Positions 1-12,258 of a DNA stretch of 64,000 nucleotides are shown here, in pieces. The notes beneath the pieces were generated by a model that searched no databases, was not told where the DNA came from, and saw only the letters and a list, made by a program, of their open reading frames with translations. The stretch is from Tretioscincus oriximinensis. Taxonomy: Eukaryota > Chordata > Lepidosauria > Squamata > Gymnophthalmidae. The stretch spans positions 875,408 to 939,407 of the forward strand of contig JAJVDF010000458.1 in the NCBI GenBank assembly GCA_022410635.1, in the 5' to 3' direction. Positions within the stretch are counted from its first letter, which is position 1, and each line of letters begins with the position of its first letter. The position numbers and the translations under genes are program-made.

Positions 1-540
1 TTTTTCTTTCAACTTTCCCCTTATTCCAAATTTGCTTCCCTCCGCCCCATCCTGATTGTTCTCCTCCCTACCACATCAGCCTGGGATTCCTTTTTTCTTT
101 ATAACTGAAATTAGGCTGAACAGATGACCCCTTTTGGTAGGGGAAAACCCAGTTTTGGGGTGTCTACCCAACTCTCCCGGGGTGTGTGTGAGAGTTTTCC
201 CTGTTTTTTGCTGAGGATTTAAAGCAAAAAAACAAAAAAACACTGCACTACCACTAGGGGGCTCTGGCAACTGGGACAATCTCCTGAAGGCACCCTCCCC
301 TCAGTAAAAAAAAAATTAAAAATACAAATTTCTCATGCACTTTGAACATTTCTTGCACACTTCAGAAATTTCTCACACTTTGAAAAATTCTCGCATGTTT
401 TGCAGATTTCTCGGGCAGGAATTTTGGAGGGATATGCATGTTGGTGGGTGATCTGATGCTTAGTTTGGGCCTCAGAAAATCTGGTCAGTCTAAATGAATG
501 CCAAGGGGTCAGTTGGGTGTGTTCATTGTAATGTGTTTTT
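1..540 (+). repeat. Direct repeat copy 1 (about 540 bp)
   Basis: Nearly the same sequence recurs at 2317-2830, from TTTCTTTCAACTTTCC to GTGTTCATTGTAATGT. It includes an interspersed repeat at about 107-455 recognised by GACCAGATGACCCC-type start and ATGCATGTTGGTGGGT-type end. The left limit is cut by the window edge. Confidence 0.85.
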
Positions 541-2316
541 TATAGAAAAAAGTCCTTAATTTGGGTTTTATGCCAGAATAGAGTCTTGCCATTCATAAAT
601 GGATGGCAAGCCCCTATTCTGGGACCTACTTAGACATTAAAATTTGATGCAAAATAGACTTTTTAAAATTAAAAGGTGGAACTGAGGCCCTTCCGGTACT
701 TGGCTTTATTCAGGATTAGATGCCACGTGAGCAGCAAGTCCACCAAACAAGTTTTAAAAGCTCTTTTGACACTAGGCTTTATCTACCCATCCCTGTCTGC
801 TGCTGAACCCTTTTCCTTCTCTAGCCATGGAGTTTGTGATAATAGAGAGGGAAGAAGGGAAGCAGCAATCAGGCAGCAGGCAAGGAGAGCTGCTGGTAGG
901 TTCCTTCATCTTCCCTGGAGCTCGTGAGCCCTCCTGCCCTGTGTTACCCAATAAGGGCTTCACAGGGCCAAAAATCCCTCCTGAGTTGCTGCCTCTTTGT
1001 CCTTGGCTGGAGAGCCAAAGCTCGAACCTTTAAACAGCTCCTCCCCCAGAGTGCTGGGTGCCTGGACCCTCACAGTCAGAGGGGGAATAACCTGCTTGTC
1101 CAAGGAGCCCATGGTGCCAAGGCAGAGTGNGGCCTTGCGTCCTGTCGTGCACCAGCCCCTGTCCTTGGCCAGAGAGGGTGGCCTAGCACAGCAGAGNCGA
1201 CNGCAGTTGCTGCCTCTCCCTGGGGCTTCCTCCACCCTCTGGCCTTGCTGGCTTGGCTGTNGGCTGTTGCTACANCAACCCCANCTGTCATTTTTCAAGC
1301 ANTCTGATGTAACAGATTCAGTTTACAGGTGTTACTATGGTAACCAGACACATCAGCTCCTATTGGGCTATCTTGCCCTCTGACCTACCTGGAGGCCCTA
1401 AGAATTTACANGGGTCAAAAGCTTATGTTTGCTGGAGGCCTGATATGAACAGGGCTCAGTGATGCACTTTGGTACAACCCATTTAGCNCTGTGCAAATCA
1501 GGATTTAAACTTCTTGCAACAGATTTTAAGGTACATTAGTGAACNCTGTGCAAATCAGGTTTATTTAAGGTGGCAAAGGGTTTCATGAGCTTGTTAGCTG
1601 GTCAATGAAATTATTACTTTAGCCAATGGAAGACAACATTATGGCCAATATCTGTCCATGGCATCTTAGTTGATTAAAACTTTTTTTCTCCTATTCCTTC
1701 TTTTGGGGGTTTTCTATATAGTATCTTACGGATGCCAGATAGCTGTGAAAACAACACTTTCTTTATTTAATATTTTGATTTTACAAATATTTTATCCCGA
1801 AGGCCACCCTAGTATAAAATTGTTTGAGCTATGGCTATTTCAGGTTTTCTGTGGACATTTGTATGTTTAGCAATACTTGGTAACCAGAAATAAGTTCGTT
1901 TGATTGATTTCATTTATTTCCTAGCCACATTTCCTTCAACGTTTTTACATGCATAAAAATAAAAAGCAGTTGAATACAGCAAAGTACCCAGAAGTGCATA
2001 AGAACTGCTTGTTGAATAGCACAGCTAAAAATGTGTCTTCATGAACCACCTGAATGAATAAAGTCATGGTGTTGATGCATCTCAAGATGTTCCACACTAG
2101 GATAAGATTAAGACATAAAAACCAGGATAGAACTTTGTACCTTTAATGGATATGGAAGAGAGGGGTAGCACTTGAGGGTAGGGTAAGAATCAACTTTTTC
2201 TCTTTTGAGAGAGTTTTATTTTATACATCCACCACAAAATGTAAGACTTTTAAACAAAGCATCTTACATTATACAAATCTTATATTTCCAACATACTTTT
2301 ATAAAAATACCATGTT
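541..2316. other. Intergenic stretch with no recognised gene
   Basis: Moderately GC-rich around 680-1390 with several ambiguous bases, then AT-rich. A short motif (CTGTGCAAATCAGG) occurs twice at about 1488-1502 and 1545-1558. The open frames here overlap on both strands and lack known domains. Confidence 0.5.
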
Positions 2317-2830
2317 TTTTTCTTTCAACTTTCCCCTTATTCCAAATTTGCTTCCCTCCGCCCCATCCTGATTGTTCTCCTCCCTACCACATCAGCCTGG
2401 GATTCCTTTTTGCTTTATAACTGAAATTAGGCTGACCAGATGACCCCTTTTGGTAGGGGAAAACTCCATCCTCCCGGGGTGTGTGTGAGAGTTTGCCTGT
2501 TTTTTGCTGAGGATTTAAAGCAAAAAAAACACTGCACCACCACTAGGGGGCTCTGGCAACTGGGACAATCTCCTGAAGGCACCCTCCCCTCAGTAAAAAA
2601 AAATTTAAATGTAAATTTCTCATGCACTTTGAAAATTTCTTGCACACTTCAGAAATTTCTCACTCACACTTTGAAAAATTCTTGCATGTTTTGCAGATTT
2701 CTCGGGCAGGAATTTTGGAGGGATATGCATGTTGGTGGGTGATCTGAGGCTCAGTTTGGGCCTCAAAAATCTGGTCAGTCTAAATGAATGCCAAGCGGTC
2801 AGTTGGGTGTGTTCATTGTAATGTCTTTTT
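2317..2830 (+). repeat. Direct repeat copy 2
   Basis: A second copy of 1-540, differing by small indels and substitutions. A minus-strand relative of its inner part lies at about 12465-12895, so the core is an interspersed family while the extra flank shared here suggests a local duplication. It is unlikely to be an LTR pair: no primer-binding site or gag-pol remains between the copies. Confidence 0.8.
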
Positions 2831-2894
2831 GGTATTGCAAAAACACACTATATGCAGGTTTTATATTGTTATAGATGTATCAACTTTGTTTTCA

Positions 2895-3095
2895 TTGGCA
2901 CATGAAAGAACTAGAAACAATGGGATGAAACTGCAAATAAAAGTGATAAACCAGTGGAACAGGTTGCAATAGGAGGTAGTGAGTTCTCCTTCACTGGAAT
3001 TGTTCAAACAGGGGTTGGACAGACATCTATCTGAGATGGTTTAGTGAATCCTGCATTGAGCAAGGGGCTGTACCTGATGACTCTGATTCTAACTT
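2895..3095 (+). mobile_element. CR1-like retrotransposon 3' fragment
   Basis: Contains the CR1 3'-region phrase around GTGGAACAGGTTGCAATAGG followed by GGTAGTGAGTTCTCC and TTGGACAGACATCTATC. Only the 3' portion is present. Confidence 0.6.
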
Positions 3096-4383
3096 CCCAA
3101 TCTCCCCATTTATTGTGGTATTTCAAATTTTTGCCACCTTATACTTTCTAAGATACTTGCCAGATGTTGTGGTCCAAAACATCTGGCAAGTACCAGCTGG
3201 AGGAAGTGGCTTTATACAATAGGATACATTTCAGCTATATAACATTAAAGGTTTACATCCACTCTTAACTGCCTAAGAAGCAAGAGTTGCGATAAAAATT
3301 CAAAGACATTTCAGCCACGTAGAAACATCTGGAGACAGTATAAAGAAAAACTAGTGAGTGGAATGGCTTGGGCAATGCCTCATAGGGTGCATTTAATTCT
3401 TATATATCTGATTAAAGGTAAATGCAAACCAGTGCTTTGAGTTGAGCTTGGAAAAAAAATCAGTCAAATTAACCCAGGAAAGCAGTAATTACATTTAAAT
3501 AAAATCAACTCTTTACTGAACTTTCTATTTCCTTCCTATATATTGTGTTTCAATATACTCTCTTATATAATACAATAAAATAATCTAATCCATGCTTCTG
3601 ATTGGCTTAAGCAAGCATGTGGCAGTGCCAAATCTCCCTTCTTTATGGAATGGCACAGTGACAAAACCATTCTGGAAGGGATTCAAGAGACAAAAAATCT
3701 TTCCAAATGTAATCCTTTTTGTTTTTCTTAAGGAACAGGCTAAGCCCGGCCAAAGCAAAATTGCACAAAATTTGTACAAATCTCAGTAATGTGTTTTTAG
3801 GGATAACACTTCTAATGTGTTATAGATATGTTATTACAGATTCCTAACAAGCATTATTGAGCCTGGGGAAATGGCCCTTCTTATGTCTTCTTTTCTTGCC
3901 CAATCTTCAGTGAGTTCAGACATTGGTCAGAATATCTGACATGTTTCTGGAATGAGATGAAGGGACAATATAGAAGCAAGATTAATCACTGTTCTCATCT
4001 TTTAGTTAGTTTCTGCTATCAAGAAAGAGACAGGATCTTAGGTTATAGCCATTTTATTAAGACAACTAGCATCATTAATACAAAGTCTGGGTGGCCAATC
4101 GTGGATGCTGATGCATGTAGGAACATAGCATTACCACAAGATGGGTGACCCTAAACACTGTAGGGCACACCTTTTATCTGTTGTTTCCCATTAGCCACCC
4201 ATTACTGTTTCTGTCCAATCGATTCCCTCACCAAAGTACAACGTAATCTCTCTATTCTTCTCTACCTTCTTGGCCTCCTGGTTGGCTTCCTTCCTTTGTT
4301 TCTCCTTCTGACAATCTCATGGTTATCTCTAACTTCATTATGATCCTTAACATCTGTGCAGCTAGCCAACTAGTTTCATGCTG
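3096..4383. other. Intergenic stretch, one short hairpin
   Basis: No gene seen. A perfect 15-bp inverted repeat occurs at 3154-3168 and 3178-3192 with a 9-nt loop. The remaining sequence is AT-rich and unremarkable. Confidence 0.5.
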
Positions 4384-4511
4384 TGAAACCTTTTTCTAAA
4401 ACCACCTGCTCTAGGAAGCAATCAGCATGTCTAAGAATTGTATTTCTTTTTCATGAGTTGAACAAGTGTTTGCTCAATCAATGTGTGGATAGTTGAAGTC
4501 TCCCATTATTA

Positions 4512-4823
4512 CTACCCTTCCCTTTTTGGAAGCTTCAGTGACCTCGTGTTCCAAATGAGTATCGCTTTCACGTACAAGGCTACACAAGCACCAGGTCTCC
4601 CTTTCCTATCCTTTCTGTATAGTTTGTAACCTGGTATTACTGTATCCCATTGGTTTTCTTCTGTCCACCAGGTTTCAGTTATGCCAATAATATTGACATT
4701 ATTGTCGTCCACTAAGCATTCCAACTCCCCTATTTTTATTTGGAGGCTTCTGGCATTTGCATACAGGCATTTATATGCTCTTCTCCGGTGCAAGTTTGGC
4801 CCCGTATATTTGTGAGAAACCAC
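4512..4823 (-). pseudogene. CR1 ORF2 endonuclease N-terminal remnant
   Basis: About 100 codons matching the start of the apurinic-type endonuclease: YANARSLQIKIGELECLV, NIIGITETWW and GYKLYRKDRKGRPGACVALY. Truncated after this block. Confidence 0.8.
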
Positions 4824-5086
4824 AGTTTGCTCATTACAGCTTTTTAGTTGAATACTACAACTGGGTTCCTCTCCGATACTATATTATCTGCATAATTAAT
4901 TCTGTTTCTCAGCAATTTCCTTTACATTTACACTATCTCGAACTGGATGCTGCCTAGCTCCTGTCAGCTTTCCCCCAGATATCAGTTTAAAAGCTGCTCT
5001 GCAACCTTTTTAATATTACGCCCCAGCAGTCTGGTTCCATCTTGGTTCAAGTGCAACCCGTCCCTTTTGTACAGGTATGGCCTGTC

Positions 5087-5934
5087 TCAAAATGTCCCCC
5101 AGTTCCTGACAAATCTAAAACCTTCCTTACAACACCACGGCCTCATCCATGTATTGAAGCTTCTAATCTCTGCCTGTCTAGCAGGTCCTGTGCGTGGAAC
5201 AGGTAGCATTTCAGAAAATGCTACCTTGGAGGTCCTGGATTTCAATCTTCTACTTAGCAATCTAAATTTGGCTTCCAGGACTCCCCGCTTGGCTCGCCCA
5301 ATGTCATTGCTATCAACATGTACCACAACACCTGACTCCACTCCAGCACAATCTATCAGCCTATCTAGATGTAGCGTGATGTCTGCAAGCTTAGCACTCG
5401 GTAGGCAAGTTACCATGCGGTCAGCACGCCCATCACATATACCCCTCTCTATATGCCTAACAATCGAATCACCCACTACAAGAAGCCCCCCACTACCACC
5501 CATGGAGGACTATCCTTGGTGCAAGAGGATACGGGATCATTGTCCAAGGAAGGGGTCCCCACTGAGGGAAGCTGTCAACTCTTCCTCGGTCTGATGTCCT
5601 CTCTGTCTGAGACCCCCATTCTCCAAGGCAGCTGGAGGGCTGCATTCCCGGGAGAGGGATGCTCATGCTGCATCCCTGGAGGTCTCATCCTGATGCCTAT
5701 TTCTGTCTGCTTCTCCAGGTCAACTACCTTAGCCTCAAGGGAAGAAACACATTCCCTGAGAGCCAGGAGCTCCTTGCACCGAACACACACCCATGACTTC
5801 TCACCAGCAGGTAGATAGTCATACGTCTGACACTCAGTGCAAAACACTGGGAAATAGGATGCTAAACTCTGAAGTTGGTGGAGGTTGTAAGCTAGACTTG
5901 GAATGAAAGTACACAGGCAACTGTTTCCAAACAA
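5087..5934 (-). pseudogene. CR1 ORF1 remnant with SGNH esterase-like domain
   Basis: Two frames carry it: 5934-5575 with CPVCPxxC-like Cys pairs and a short coiled coil (RECVSSLEAKVVDLEKQ), then 5503-5087 with GLLVVGDSIVRHIERG and a block of esterase-like residues (VVVHVDSNDIGRAKRG). A frameshift separates them. ORF1 of CR1 and L3 elements carries such an esterase domain (family knowledge). It is not a host gene. Confidence 0.75.
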
Positions 5935-5945
5935 CCAAGGGAACT

Positions 5946-7788
5946 GTGGGATTTAACAATATTTAACAATACTGTGGAGTAAAACTAATTTGGAATAATT
6001 GCTAAAGGCCCAGACAACTAGGCAGAAAAGCAGGGAAACCATCTGTTTGTCTGCTAACCTGGAGTGCACATCCAGATACTGTGCAAGGTTCCCTGCACAT
6101 ATGTACTGGACATTTTCTCTTCAGATTTGGCTGAGCCATGACATCCAAGCAGATTTTGCACAACCATAAATCCACAAGGTTTTGTTCTATGCTTTGAGAG
6201 TTGCATTTCCAGGAATAGAAAAAGCACAATATACCGTATACTTTCATAGCATGGCTTTGTTGTGGTTGCCACAGACAATCTTCACAGAGTCATGCCACCA
6301 TACCATAATTACTTTTTAAATCCGTAAAAAGCTGGGGTATAAACTGGATTTGTAAACTGAAACAGATCTGGATAGCTGAGCTGTAACAAGACATAGGAGT
6401 CTTGAAACTGCAAAGCTTGCAACTGAAAATATAACGAAGTAGAAGGAATCTTACAAGAAATGTCCAAAGCTTTGGGTGGGAGAAGAGAATGTCTAAGGAC
6501 TAGGCAGGAAAACCTGAGTCTAAAACACAAAACAGNAATTCAAGTTAGCCTGCTACATAGCCAACCAAACAGACCAAGCATGAAGATTCTGTATCCATTT
6601 GAACCCTGTTCATCACTTGATTAGAACTATAATTTTGTTGTTGTTATAAAGTATAATTAGTTTATGAAAAATGTTTAAGCCTAGATTTTTTTAAAAAATA
6701 ATGGTAAAATTAAAAAAAAGAAAAGAAAACACACAGATGATCTCTGTATATCAGAAACAATCCTGAGCTGTGGATTCACGAGATTTTGTATCGGAGCCAT
6801 TCTACCAGGCATAGCTGTGCTTTGAGAATATGCCTTAATCCAGGACAGTAACTCAAGTAAATATAAAAGAGGCTTTGATTACCTGAAGATGCAAACTTTG
6901 GTGTAATATTTTTGTAGCTGTACCAGCCTTTTACTAAGAGATTCCTGCAAGGTAAACCCTGGAGCTTAACTTCTGTCCTAAATCACAGAGCACATGGAAC
7001 AGTCCTGAACCATTCTAATCAGGTTATTGGTGAGGAAAGGGGACAATTATTTCAAGCCTGTAAAAATACTCTGCACCCTGCCAATAGTTCAAGATCAAAA
7101 ACCTTAGACATCTCCTGTAATTATAAGGTGAGTTTTACTACTACATTGCAAAAACATTTAAAAAGACTTTTGGGATCAGTAATTGTCCTATGAATCTTTT
7201 CTAAGAAACTGAGTATATATTCTCAGTAATGCTCTTGTAAGGAATTATTCTGCAAATATTAAATCCAGACCAGCAGAGGCTGTCATACCACAGCAATAAT
7301 AAACAAAATCAGCTCTTGAATTCTAGCCAGGTCTGAAAGGGATTACCCTCTGAACTGGCATGTTCTCCAAGATGTATTGCCAGAACTCTTCTGCTTTTTA
7401 CCAGATGGTGGTGGGAGGAGGGAGAAGGGAGAAGGAATCTGAGCTTTCCTAAGGCTAACCATCCATCAAAATGGTGCAGATTGCAACCAAGACCTCATAG
7501 CATTTCCATCAAGGATCGGTGTAATTTGCCTTTTGATTTACACAGTACAAAGGATATTAGAAATCAATCTGCTTGCTCTGCAATACCTGCACAGAAAGGA
7601 TATTGAATTCAGGGAAGCACTACAATTGTACCACTTGTTATAAAGCAACAGTGACTATCAGAACATTTTGTGCCCTTCAAAATATTGAAGGGGTCTTATG
7701 GGAGCTTAGGCTTTGGTAACACATTTACTTTTAAACCTTCTTCAGTCCAAAAATTAGCACATTTTTTTATTTTTTGGAGGTCTGAAGA
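5946..7788. other. Intergenic stretch with nothing recognised
   Basis: AT-rich, without a convincing open frame, RNA gene or repeat family that I can name. One ambiguous base at 6536. Confidence 0.45.
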
Positions 7789-7979
7789 CGAATTTATTTA
7801 TTTATTTGTATTTATATCCCGCCCTATACCCGAAGGTCTCAGGGTGGCCAACCATAGGGTGGCGTACATAGCTTTTGTTGCTTTCTTCACAACAGACACC
7901 CTGTGGAGTAGGTGGGCCTGAGAGAGTTCAAAGAACTGTGACTGGCCCAAGGTCACCCAGCTGGCTTTCATGGAGGAAT
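7789..7979 (-). mobile_element. tRNA-headed SINE with L2-type tail (head lost)
   Basis: The lower end is the (TTTA)n complement of the tail, then the shared block CCCTATACCCGAAGGTCTCA. The body (ACACCCTGTGGAGTAGGTGG) matches the full copies at 26955-27212 and 60462-60706. The tRNA-like head is missing. Confidence 0.75.
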
Positions 7980-8976
7980 TGAAGAAAGTTTAAAGTAAAG
8001 GAGTTATCACAAGCCTTAGAGACTTACAAGAAAAAAGTAGACATCTTGAGCTCTTGTAGTCTGCTTCCTCAGAGGCAATGGAGTGTCAAAATTGATATGT
8101 TTTCAAAAGTTCATCTCACAGTGTTTACCTTTTTTCTTGCTACTCTCTAAGGTCCTGGCCACATACATGTTGTTAAACCATTTTCAGTCCTGAAGAATTG
8201 AAGTAAACCAGGAATATTTTTTTCTGATTTAGTCCAGTTCTTTAGTACTAAAAATGGTTTAAAAACACATAGGGGGCCAAGGCCAAAGATGCTAGAGAGC
8301 ACACAATGGTGGAAGTAAATTGAAATGAGATTCATATTTTCTTTTTAAACTGTACTCAATTCTCTATCCATAGCTTTTGCTGCTCTTGCCATTTATTCTA
8401 GTTTTGCATTTTAGATAAGATTAAAAATTTAACAGATCTACAAGGATTTCTAATAATTAAAACAAAGACATGAATTCAACAAATCCTTAGCCTTCACAGA
8501 AGCAAAAGGTACATCAAAGATCTGATGTTAAGCAGAATTTTGTTTTTGAAAATCAAGAAATCTAGGCTGCACTTCAGGAATATACTTATCCATGACAATT
8601 TATAAGCATTAAATATTATCCCTGCACATGCATATAAATAAGAGAGAAACAAGATCGCATTTGATGTTTTTAAATTGCACGTCAAGTTGTCCAGAATCCT
8701 TGTTTGTTGATTGATCTCATGGCACTTTGCACACCAAATACATATCCAACTGGGTGGGACAACTGTATATCAGTTCTTCAGTCTCATTCCTTTGAGCTTT
8801 CATTACAAATCCTAAATAATTGTTATATTGTCACAAAGGACAGGTATGCAGGCAAGATTATAACAGAGAAGAGTGAGAGTTTGGACAGCCATGATGAAGC
8901 TTCATTAAAGACAATGTTCTTTCTTTTTACACACATATTGTGTCCTCAGAACACTTCTAATGATTGTAATATATAC

Positions 8977-9048
8977 TGCTCAAAACAATTAAGGGAACAC
9001 TTTAACATATACTGTTATTTTAAAGTGTTCCCTTAATTGTTTTGAGCA
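8977..9048. mobile_element. Short palindromic element (28-bp perfect arms)
   Basis: Arms 8977-9004 and 9021-9048 are exact reverse complements beginning TGCTCAAAACAATTAAGGGA, with a 16-nt loop, flanked by AT/TA-rich sequence. It looks like a miniature inverted-repeat transposon. Confidence 0.7.
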
Positions 9049-9360
9049 ATACATATATATATGCATATTGAAATAGCATTGTTTTATTTCAAATTGCCCT
9101 ATTTCATTTGGTATCTTTTAACCTTGTCTGTGAATCCCTCCCACAGACACATTTGGATTGGTACTATAAAGAAAATATCGTTCTGTCCCGTCCCCCCCCA
9201 GTTCAATCACACACATAAGAAAGGATTGGAAGTGAGATTCTGTGACATTTTCTGCACTGAACCTTATTCTAGATTATATTCCTGAACATAACTACTATAT
9301 CCATAAAATCTGGATATTCCACAAAGTAGTCTAGGCTGTGAGCACACAACAAAAACTTAC

Positions 9361-9501
9361 CTGATTCTTGACATGATGTTCTGTCATCTTCGATATGCAT
9401 CCGGAAAAGATCAGGAATAGAAGAAGAATCTTTCTGGTCTTTTCTGACTGCATGATGAAATGCCAGTGCCCTCCATTAGAGAGTGTCTGCAGCCCTGTCA
9501 T
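9361..9501 (-). CDS. Possible first coding exon of an unrecognised secreted or membrane protein
   Basis: The minus strand reads MTGLQTLSNGGHWHFIMQSE, then KTRKILLLFLIFSGCISKMT, ending HHVKNQ at a consensus donor, GTAAGT (9360-9355). An internal Met at 9453 would start a classic signal peptide: basic TRK, hydrophobic ILLLFLIF, small residues SGC. Upstream sequence (9502-9640) is CpG-containing with an NRF1-like GCATGCGCA at 9582-9590. I do not recognise the protein, found no second exon, and it does not resemble LGI1, the expected neighbour. It may be chance or part of a noncoding transcript. Confidence 0.3.
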
Positions 9502-9833
9502 TTTGTCTGTCGCACCCTCGTGAGGAGATGAGCAGTGTGAGAAGACGCCAGCCAACAGGACTGCAGGATTGCAACTAGCTGGGCATGCGCAGCTCAGACT
9601 TCTGACTTCGTCTTCTCAGCTCCCTGCGAATCTAACAAAAGGTATGTTCCCTATTTTTCCCAGCAAAATCTGCAATCGCTTTTAGACTGCGGATTTAATT
9701 CATTTCCCCCCTCCTTATGCATGGGAGCCTAGACTGCTTTATTCTGAAATATCCATGTGTTAGTCTAGAATATTCAATGTAACAGAATAAAGAAAGGCAC
9801 TGCAGCCACATGTTTTTCTCCCCATCGGTACAT

Positions 9834-10500
9834 TTATTTATTTATACTTATACCCCGCCCTATACCCGAAGGTCTCAGGGCGGCAAAAACAGTAAAACAT
9901 CACTACGAAATTAAAACAGTATAAAACAATATTTAAAAGTAGGGATAGAGATGACATTTCTTCAGCCAAAGGCCAGGTAAAAGAGGTGCATCTTCAAGGA
10001 CCTTCTAAAAGAATACAGCGATGATGATAGACGCACCTCGAGGGGGAGACTATTCCAAAGATGAGAGGCAANNACCGAGAAGGCCCTAACCCGGGTTCCC
10101 ACTCCACTGGCTGTTGAAAGGGGTGGTACAACCAGGAGGGCCTCTCCTGCAGATCTTAAGGCACGGGCAGGTTGGTATGNAAGAAGGCGTTCCTTTAGAT
10201 ATTTGGGGCCCAATTTATTTAGGGCCTTGTAAGTTAAAGTCAAAACCTTGAATTGGGCTCGGTAGCGAATGGGCAGCCAGTGCAGCTCTTTCAAGACTGG
10301 TGTGATGTGTGTCCGGCCAGCTGTCCCTGTCAGCAGTCTAGCGGCTGCATTCTGCACCAGCTGTAGCTTCCGAACCGTTTTCAAGGGCAGCCCCATATAG
10401 AGCACATTACAATAGTCCAATCTGGAAGTTACCAGAGCATGGATTACTGTGGCTAGATCATCCCTGTTCAGAAGTGGCTGTAACTGGCGATTATTTAACT
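9834..10500 (-). mobile_element. L2-type LINE, ORF2 C-terminus and 3' end
   Basis: Minus-strand frame 10420-9962 encodes 152 residues starting MDYCNVLYMGLPLKTVRKLQ and containing HITPVLKELHWLPI, ASHLWNSLP and LKMHLF, the classic L2 ORF2 C-terminus. Its 3' end (9834-9890) is the CCCGAAGGTCTCAGGGCGGC block plus a TAAA-type tail also found on the SINEs. 5' truncated. Confidence 0.9.
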
Positions 10501-11863
10501 AGGCATTTTTATCAGATACTAGCAAAAAGGCCTTTGAAATACAGGCTCTTTCTTCTTCCCCTTCTCTCTTTGGAATGGAAGTATAGTACACAAATACTTC
10601 AAACCTAAAACTTGGCTTTTTTATTTTAACCTGTTTTAACATTGTATCTTTATTGTATTTTTATACTGTGTTTTTGCTTGTATTATGTATGCCCTGTACA
10701 TAGCACTATGCAAACTTTAATAATAGTGATGATGATGGATCAATTCCGTGAAATTGCTGTTGCAAATAAGAAAGATATTGATCATCCCTGGTGATTTGGC
10801 TGGCATTAGATAATGGCATTAGATGGTGAGAAGCTGGTGGCGATGGCAGCTGTTTCAGGGAGTTGCCCTTTTAGCCAGCTGGAAGCTTCCTTCTCTGCCC
10901 TTCTTGTCCTCTTAAGGAAGTACCCATCCAGGAGAGTATGGCCAATCGTGGCGGCCTTGAAGACTAAGAGTATGTTTCTTGGGATGCACATTGTTTTGCT
11001 TAATTTGATGCAAAATTTCCTCTATTTAAACTAAACAGACCAAGACAATGTTCTGGAAATCATTCTGTATTCCTGGAAGATCGTTCAGCAATCTTCCCTC
11101 ATGGGGCCAGTTTGGATTTAAAAAATCTCTGGGGTCATAGATGATTCAAAAGCATCTGAATCACTAACCAAATTACCGGCATAGATTATGCTTCATCAGA
11201 CAGAAACAGGGAATTAGCATTTAAACAAAGGCCATTTCCACTGCACCTAATTCTATCACAGGTTTTTCTTCATTGCAGAGATATAGCCCAGAATAAAGGT
11301 CAGCATGGAAAGGGCCATTCTGAACATGCCTTACCAACACTATTTTATGAATTGGTTAGAAGTTATCCTATTAATGATTTTTTGAAAATCTCAAAGTCTA
11401 ATTTTATATTCCAAAAATGTAACACAAGCAGCACTGTCACAGTTGCTAGGATTCCACTGGTGCTTTTTCGTTCTGTGAAAGTCTATAGTTCCTTGCTAGA
11501 GGAATGCACAAATTATTTATTTAGAATCATTTAAATAATTAATTCATATAATGCCAGTTTCATAAGTGGTAAGCAGGCTCCTTCAAAGAATGAAAGAAAA
11601 AATACACTACAGAATGCTTTCACGTTAAAGCATTTTACAAAACATTTACTTAGGTATTTTGAGAGAAATATAGCTGATTAAAATGTTGGTTCTGTGAGTC
11701 TGGAATTTTTCAAGGATCTGTAATCTTGGAAATGTTTAGATTTGTATGACATGAAATTATAAGAATTGAATACAGGTGGTTCACTGTTAACTTAGATTCA
11801 GGAACAGAAAGATTTTTTTAAAATAAATTCAAATTCTTTTAACTCTAATAGGTGGTATCACCT
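10501..11863. other. Intergenic stretch with no recognised gene
   Basis: AT-rich sequence. 10610-10735 resembles a LINE 3' tail, ending in a GATGATGATGG-type run. Nothing else could be identified. Confidence 0.4.
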
Positions 11864-12096
11864 TTACTGTTTAAACTGATGGGAGGTATGTCTGTGTATA
11901 ATTGTGTGTGTGCTGTTGTAAGCTTGGACTTTGTAATTTTAGAATGAAGTTTAAAAAAACCCCAAAGCTCTAATTCAATTCAATTTTGTACATGTTTTTA
12001 TTTTTTAAAACTTAATTCTAAAATTACCAAATTCAAGCTTACAACACACACAAACAATTACACACACATATACCCTCCCATCAATTTAAACAGTAA
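11864..12096. repeat. Long imperfect inverted repeat (about 95-bp arms)
   Basis: Left arm 11864-11958 and right arm 12003-12096 are near reverse complements, including TTTACTGTTTAAACTGATGG against CCATCAATTTAAACAGTAAA. The loop is about 45 nt. Probably a hairpin-type nonautonomous DNA transposon. Confidence 0.7.
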
Positions 12097-12258
12097 AACA
12101 ATAAAGGGAACATCAGCTATTATTTTAGTCCAGTTCTTTGGGACTGAAGATGGATTAAAAGTGTGTCAGAACAGAAGTATAAATGCTTTTTTCCTGGTTC
12201 TATATGAAGCCAGAAATGCAAATGAACACATTTTTGCAAATTTATCTTCAATCTGAAT

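Larger units (their letters stand above)
4384..5945 (-). mobile_element. CR1 LINE, 5' portion (ORF1 and start of ORF2), decayed
   Basis: Minus-strand translation shows a CR1 ORF1 with a Cys-rich N-terminal region (about 5934-5575), then an SGNH esterase-like region (5503-5087, VVGDSIVRHIERG). After it comes the beginning of the ORF2 endonuclease (4823-4512, ANARSLQIKIGEL and IIGITETWW). Frames are broken between them. The reverse transcriptase and 3' end are missing. The segment 4384-4560 matches the same part of the CR1 copy at 53585-55905. Confidence 0.85.

Noticed and set aside
1..2830. The 540-bp direct repeats as LTRs of a retrovirus
   Set aside because: No primer-binding site, polypurine tract or gag-pol remnant between them, and part of the unit occurs elsewhere in opposite orientation.
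9361..9501. Orphan exon as LGI1 exon 1
   Set aside because: LGI1 is the expected neighbour on this side, but the sequence lacks its recognisable N-terminus and the Cys-rich region that follows the signal peptide.
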